Assembly (NCBI GenBank): GCA_019359245.1
Contig: JAHHHR010000050.1
Coordinates: 1 to 55,772 of the forward strand
Reading direction: 5' to 3'
DNA length: 55,772 nt
Source: Nostoc desertorum CM1-VF14
Lineage (GTDB): Bacteria > Cyanobacteriota > Cyanobacteriia > Cyanobacteriales > Nostocaceae
The number at the start of each line of letters is the position of its first letter. Position 1 is the stretch's first letter. Shown here piece after piece: positions 54,201 through 55,772 of this stretch. The notes beneath the pieces are model-generated. The model searched no databases. It had not been told where the DNA came from and saw only the letters and a list, made by a program, of their open reading frames with translations. The position numbers and the translations under genes were made by a program.

Positions 54201-54589
54201 AGTTGACCAATTTCTACTGGCAGCGTCGTCAGTGGATTCCAGTGGAGGTAAAGGCCGCTGAGGTTGGAAAGTTGACCAATTTCTGCTGGCAACGTCGTCA
54301 GTAGATTCGAGTGGAGGTAAAGGTGGTTGAGGTTGGAGAGTTGACCAATCTCTACTGGCAGCGTTGTCAGTTCATTGTTGCCGAGGTAAAGTTCCCTGAG
54401 TTTAATGAGTTGACCAATCTCTGCTGGCAATGTCATCAGTAGATTCGAGTGGAGGTAAAGCTGGTTGATGTTGGAGAGTTGACCAATCTCTGCTGGCAGC
54501 GTTGTTAAACCTTTGCCAGAAAGGTCTAATCTTGTCACCTTGTCTCTGACAGCTTGTTCAATAATTTGCAGCAGTTCTTCGTTAGTCAT
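51269..54589 (-). CDS. LRR-Roc-COR-TIR protein (bacterial Roco with TIR effector domain)
   Basis: This 1106-residue multidomain protein has four parts. About 16 leucine-rich repeats of 23 residues fill residues 17-390 (LTTLPAEIGQLINLSELDLN type). A Ras-of-complex GTPase follows (about 438-590), with P-loop GQGSVGKTS (Lys448), WDFGGQE and NKID motifs intact. A COR domain runs from about 600 to 880 (PLPQSWFQVKTRLEQMQQDY onward). The C-terminal TIR domain spans about 922-1065 (EIFISYAWRGESEQFVNQLD). In the TIR, Glu996 of NCMFELVQI is in the position of the catalytic Glu of NADase TIRs. Roco proteins are GTP-regulated dimers. With a sensor-like LRR, GTPase switch and TIR effector it resembles an immune receptor; that role is inference. 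It ends 78 bases from nadE. Confidence 0.93.
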   Translation of the reverse strand: MTNEELLQIIEQAVRDKVTRLDLSGKGLTTLPAEIGQLSNINQLYLHSNLLMTLPAEIGQLIKLRELYLGNNELTTLPVEIGQLSNLNHLYLHSNLLTTLPAEIGQLSNLSGLYLHWNPLTTLPVEIGQLSNLNHLLLLGNQLTTLPAEISQLINLTGLHLSYNQLTTLPVEIGQLINLSRFYLNNNQLTTLPAEIGQLINLSRLDLNSNQLTTLPAEIGQLINLSELDFSNNQLTTLPAEIGQLINLSELDLNSNQLMTLPAEIGQLTNLNELGLNNNQLTTLPAEIGQLINLSELDLSNNQLTTLPAEIGQLIKLEELKLSNSRLETLPVETWKLTNLTVLDLRDGRIKMLPDGIEQLFELSRLNLRNNLLDTLPKEIWQLTKLKRLDLRGNKLPIPPEILGVADLRRNPGDPSTILNYFFQLQKEEKKPLNEAKMLLVGQGSVGKTSLVKRLIDNYYNAHERKTEGINIRNWQITVKDQLIRLNVWDFGGQEIMHATHQFFLTKRSLYLLVLDSRVDELQNKLEYWLKIIQSFSNDSPILIVGNKIDQHPLDIDQRGLCQKYPAIKGIMPISCQTGEGLEQLQSAITKQIANLDHIHDPLPQSWFQVKTRLEQMQQDYIPYSEYESLSQEEQVSDSLSQTTLIELLHQLGIVLNFRDDPRLAEMGVLNPEWVTNGVYKILNDNRLITEFRGILDRTQLNRILDKSRYPGNKPLFIIDMMRKFELCFPLEDGNGDRFLIPDLLPKEEPATGDWESGLAFQYHYSVLPNSIISRFIVRMHHNSDRQTWWRSGIVLKHLGNRALVKSDQEDRKIFIIISGSRSTRRELLAMIRSQFYAIHQTIKGLLPEEKVPIPGHPNIVVDYKNLLVYEEKNLPIIPPGLIEPFNARQLLDGIELKKERQRDHEQEEKGRGTCPSTPEFEKEIFISYAWRGESEQFVNQLDQTLQAKGITIVRDKRDLEYRGLIKEFMQRIGRGKWVIAVISDRYLKSRNCMFELVQISKNGNFNDRIFPIVLSDANIYQPIDRADYILHWEAEIQKLEAKIKLLSSSANVPSLTRSINEYTEIRATIDGLADILQNMNTLTADIHSESDFESLLNAIAVRIDE
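53650..54530 (-). repeat. Near-identical 69-bp tandem repeats encoding the LRR array
   Basis: About 13 units of 69 bases, each encoding a 23-residue LRR (T-T-L-P-A-E-I-G-Q-L-I/S-N-L...), differ by few bases, and several neighbours are almost the same at the DNA level (TCTGCTGGCAGTGTCGTCAG recurs). Such similarity allows recombination and change of repeat number. The four C-terminal units (to about 53390) are more diverged. Confidence 0.85.
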
Positions 54590-54695
54590 TTCGGGTTTTA
54601 CAGAGGCGATGCCTGACGACGAGTTGCTGCTTGGACGTGCAGCAGAGAAATTGAGCTAATTAATAATGTAGCCTGTATCAAATTGCATTGAGGCA

Positions 54696-55297
54696 ATGTG
54701 CGTTAGCGTAGCTCGTCGTAGACATCGCAGACTCCTACGCCCCTATGAAATCGTTCAGCACTCAACCTCTGAACTCGAACCTTCAACACAAGAACTAGAA
54801 GAACGTCGATGTCAAGTGACAAGCTTGATAAACGAAGTAGATCGTTTGCGCGAAGCTAAAAAGTTCAAGGAAGCAGCCATCAAGTACAAAGCAGCCCTAC
54901 AAATTGATCCGAACTCTTTACTCGCTCACAACTAACTGGGAATTCTTCTGTATTATCAAAGCAAACTAGAGGAAGCGATCGCCGTTTACCAAAAAGCCCT
55001 GCAAATCTACCCAAACTTTTTGATAACTCACAATAATTTGGGGTTAGCGCTTTTTGATCAAGACAAATTAAAGGAAGCAAAGCGATCGCCGTTTACCAAA
55101 AAACCCTGCAAATCTACCCAAATTATGCATTCACTCACAATAACCTGGGGTCTGCTCTGTACAAGCAAGGTATCGAAGAAGCGATCGCAGAACTAGAAAT
55201 AGCTGTTCACCTCGATCCTAGTAACACTGTGATTAGTAACAACTTAGAGATTTATAGAAATAAAAAGAAGGGTTTTTGGAAGTGTTTATTTGCTTAG
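54696..55297 (+). pseudogene. Broken tetratricopeptide-repeat gene
   Basis: The TPR units AAIKYKAALQIDPNSLLAHN, then LGILLYYQSKLEEAIAVYQK, ALQIYPNFLITHNNLGLALF and a last IEEAIAELEIAVHLDPSNTV are arranged in order, but TAA follows LLAHN where Asn-Leu-Gly is expected (AAC-TAA-CTGGGA). Further on, GAAGCAAAGCGATCGCC replaces GAAGCGATCGCC, a five-base insertion that shifts the frame. The gene then reads on in the right sense to TAG at 55297. Its N-terminal part carries a 29-bp dispersed repeat (54700-54728) and a coiled-coil-like segment (LEERRCQVTSLINEVDRLRE). It is 107 bases from the divergent Roc-COR-TIR gene. Confidence 0.75.
54700..54728. repeat. 29-bp dispersed repeat at the start of the TPR relic
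   Basis: The copy begins GCGTTAGCGTAGCTCGTC and ends GACATCGC. It has the same length and ends as the other three copies. It provides the first residues of the open frame, which may therefore not be the native N terminus. Confidence 0.7.
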
Positions 55298-55772
55298 GAT
55301 CGCGCTTTCGTCTGCTACTTCTTCCCTCACAGAGATGTAGGTATAGGCAAGTTTATCGTCTTGGGCGCAATGCTAATTTTTCGTTGCTTCTTTTCTATCA
55401 GCACATTTTGGCAGATGTCGTCACACGCACATAGGTACTTATTTATACTAAACTGAATTTAGTGATTTTGCTTAAGTACGGAATATATTTATGTGTATAC
55501 GGACTTTCAGTATAAACAGAGATACAAGAAAGACGATTTAGTGCGATACTATTTCAAAGAATCAGCTAATTGCATATAGACGCACCCATAATTAAATATT
55601 TTAAGAAGTGGCGACGTTGACCTAAGTAATATATTTTGAATATATAGCAATACCTCTGCCAATTTACGAGGGTTCAACGCCTGTAGAAACCGTATGAATA
55701 CGTCCTAGAGAAGTAAGCTTGGCAAAAATCTGGGTTAATAAAATAGGCTCAGGCATTTCAGGAAGCATTTTC
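55298..55772. other. Noncoding right edge
   Basis: AT-rich DNA with no recognisable gene on either strand in this 475-base stretch. The last 100 bases could be the end of an off-window gene on the minus strand, but nothing can be identified. Confidence 0.35.

Overview
The window is chromosomal DNA of a filamentous, probably heterocyst-forming cyanobacterium of the Nostoc/Anabaena type. The octamer GCGATCGC (HIP1) recurs throughout. There are photosynthesis genes (petM, ycf39, an nblR-type regulator), a DevBCA-type exporter, a ComFB/CdgR protein next to an ECF sigma factor, a treZ-treY-treH cluster, heptanucleotide tandem repeats and many small dispersed palindromic repeats, all typical of Nostocales. 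No rRNA, tRNA, CRISPR array or complete IS was found.

Layout. 0.4-5.6 kb: a membrane pentapeptide-repeat protein, then a devB-devC-devA exporter operon. 6-11.4 kb: cell envelope and signalling (M23 peptidase, ComFB/CdgR, L,D-transpeptidase, sigG-like sigma factor with its anti-sigma partner, a gamma-glutamylcyclotransferase-like protein). 11.6-15.2 kb: leuS and a DUF433/DUF5615 toxin-antitoxin-like pair whose toxin has a stop at codon 3. 15.2-16.7 kb: a long noncoding stretch with hairpins and repeats. 16.7-24.4 kb: housekeeping and photosynthesis (PLP aminotransferase, DUF2949, DUF192 lipoprotein, NblR-like regulator, NAD kinase, ycf39, petM, pdxA). 24.4-35 kb: the most accessory part, with a HigBA-type module, a 2OG-Fe(II) oxygenase, a plasmid-type HUH Rep protein, a ParA/MobD-like ATPase, pentapeptide proteins, a LysR/CadD-like/secreted protein/DUF202 group and a decayed gene. 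35-38.6 kb: stress genes (pirin, Dps, DCC thiol protein), a broken aldo/keto reductase and a Uma2 remnant. 39-45.5 kb: trehalose synthesis and breakdown. 46.5-51.2 kb: an NAD operon (pncB, nadD, NrtR-like regulator, nadE) with a candidate operator on its promoter. 51.3-54.6 kb: a 1106-residue LRR-Roc-COR-TIR protein, followed by a broken TPR gene.

How genes work together. TreZ and TreY make trehalose from glycogen-type glucans and TreH degrades it. PncB, NadD and NadE form a route from nicotinate to NAD, NadK further upstream converts NAD to NADP, and the NrtR-like protein is the likely regulator. PetM and Ycf39 serve cytochrome b6f and photosystem II assembly, and the NblR-type regulator fits phycobilisome turnover. 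The most interesting items are the Roc-COR-TIR protein lying tail to tail with the NAD operon, a 29-bp dispersed repeat family that starts and ends with half HIP1 sites and has entered at least two genes as a multiple of three bases, and the nonsense-disabled PIN-like toxin next to an intact partner.
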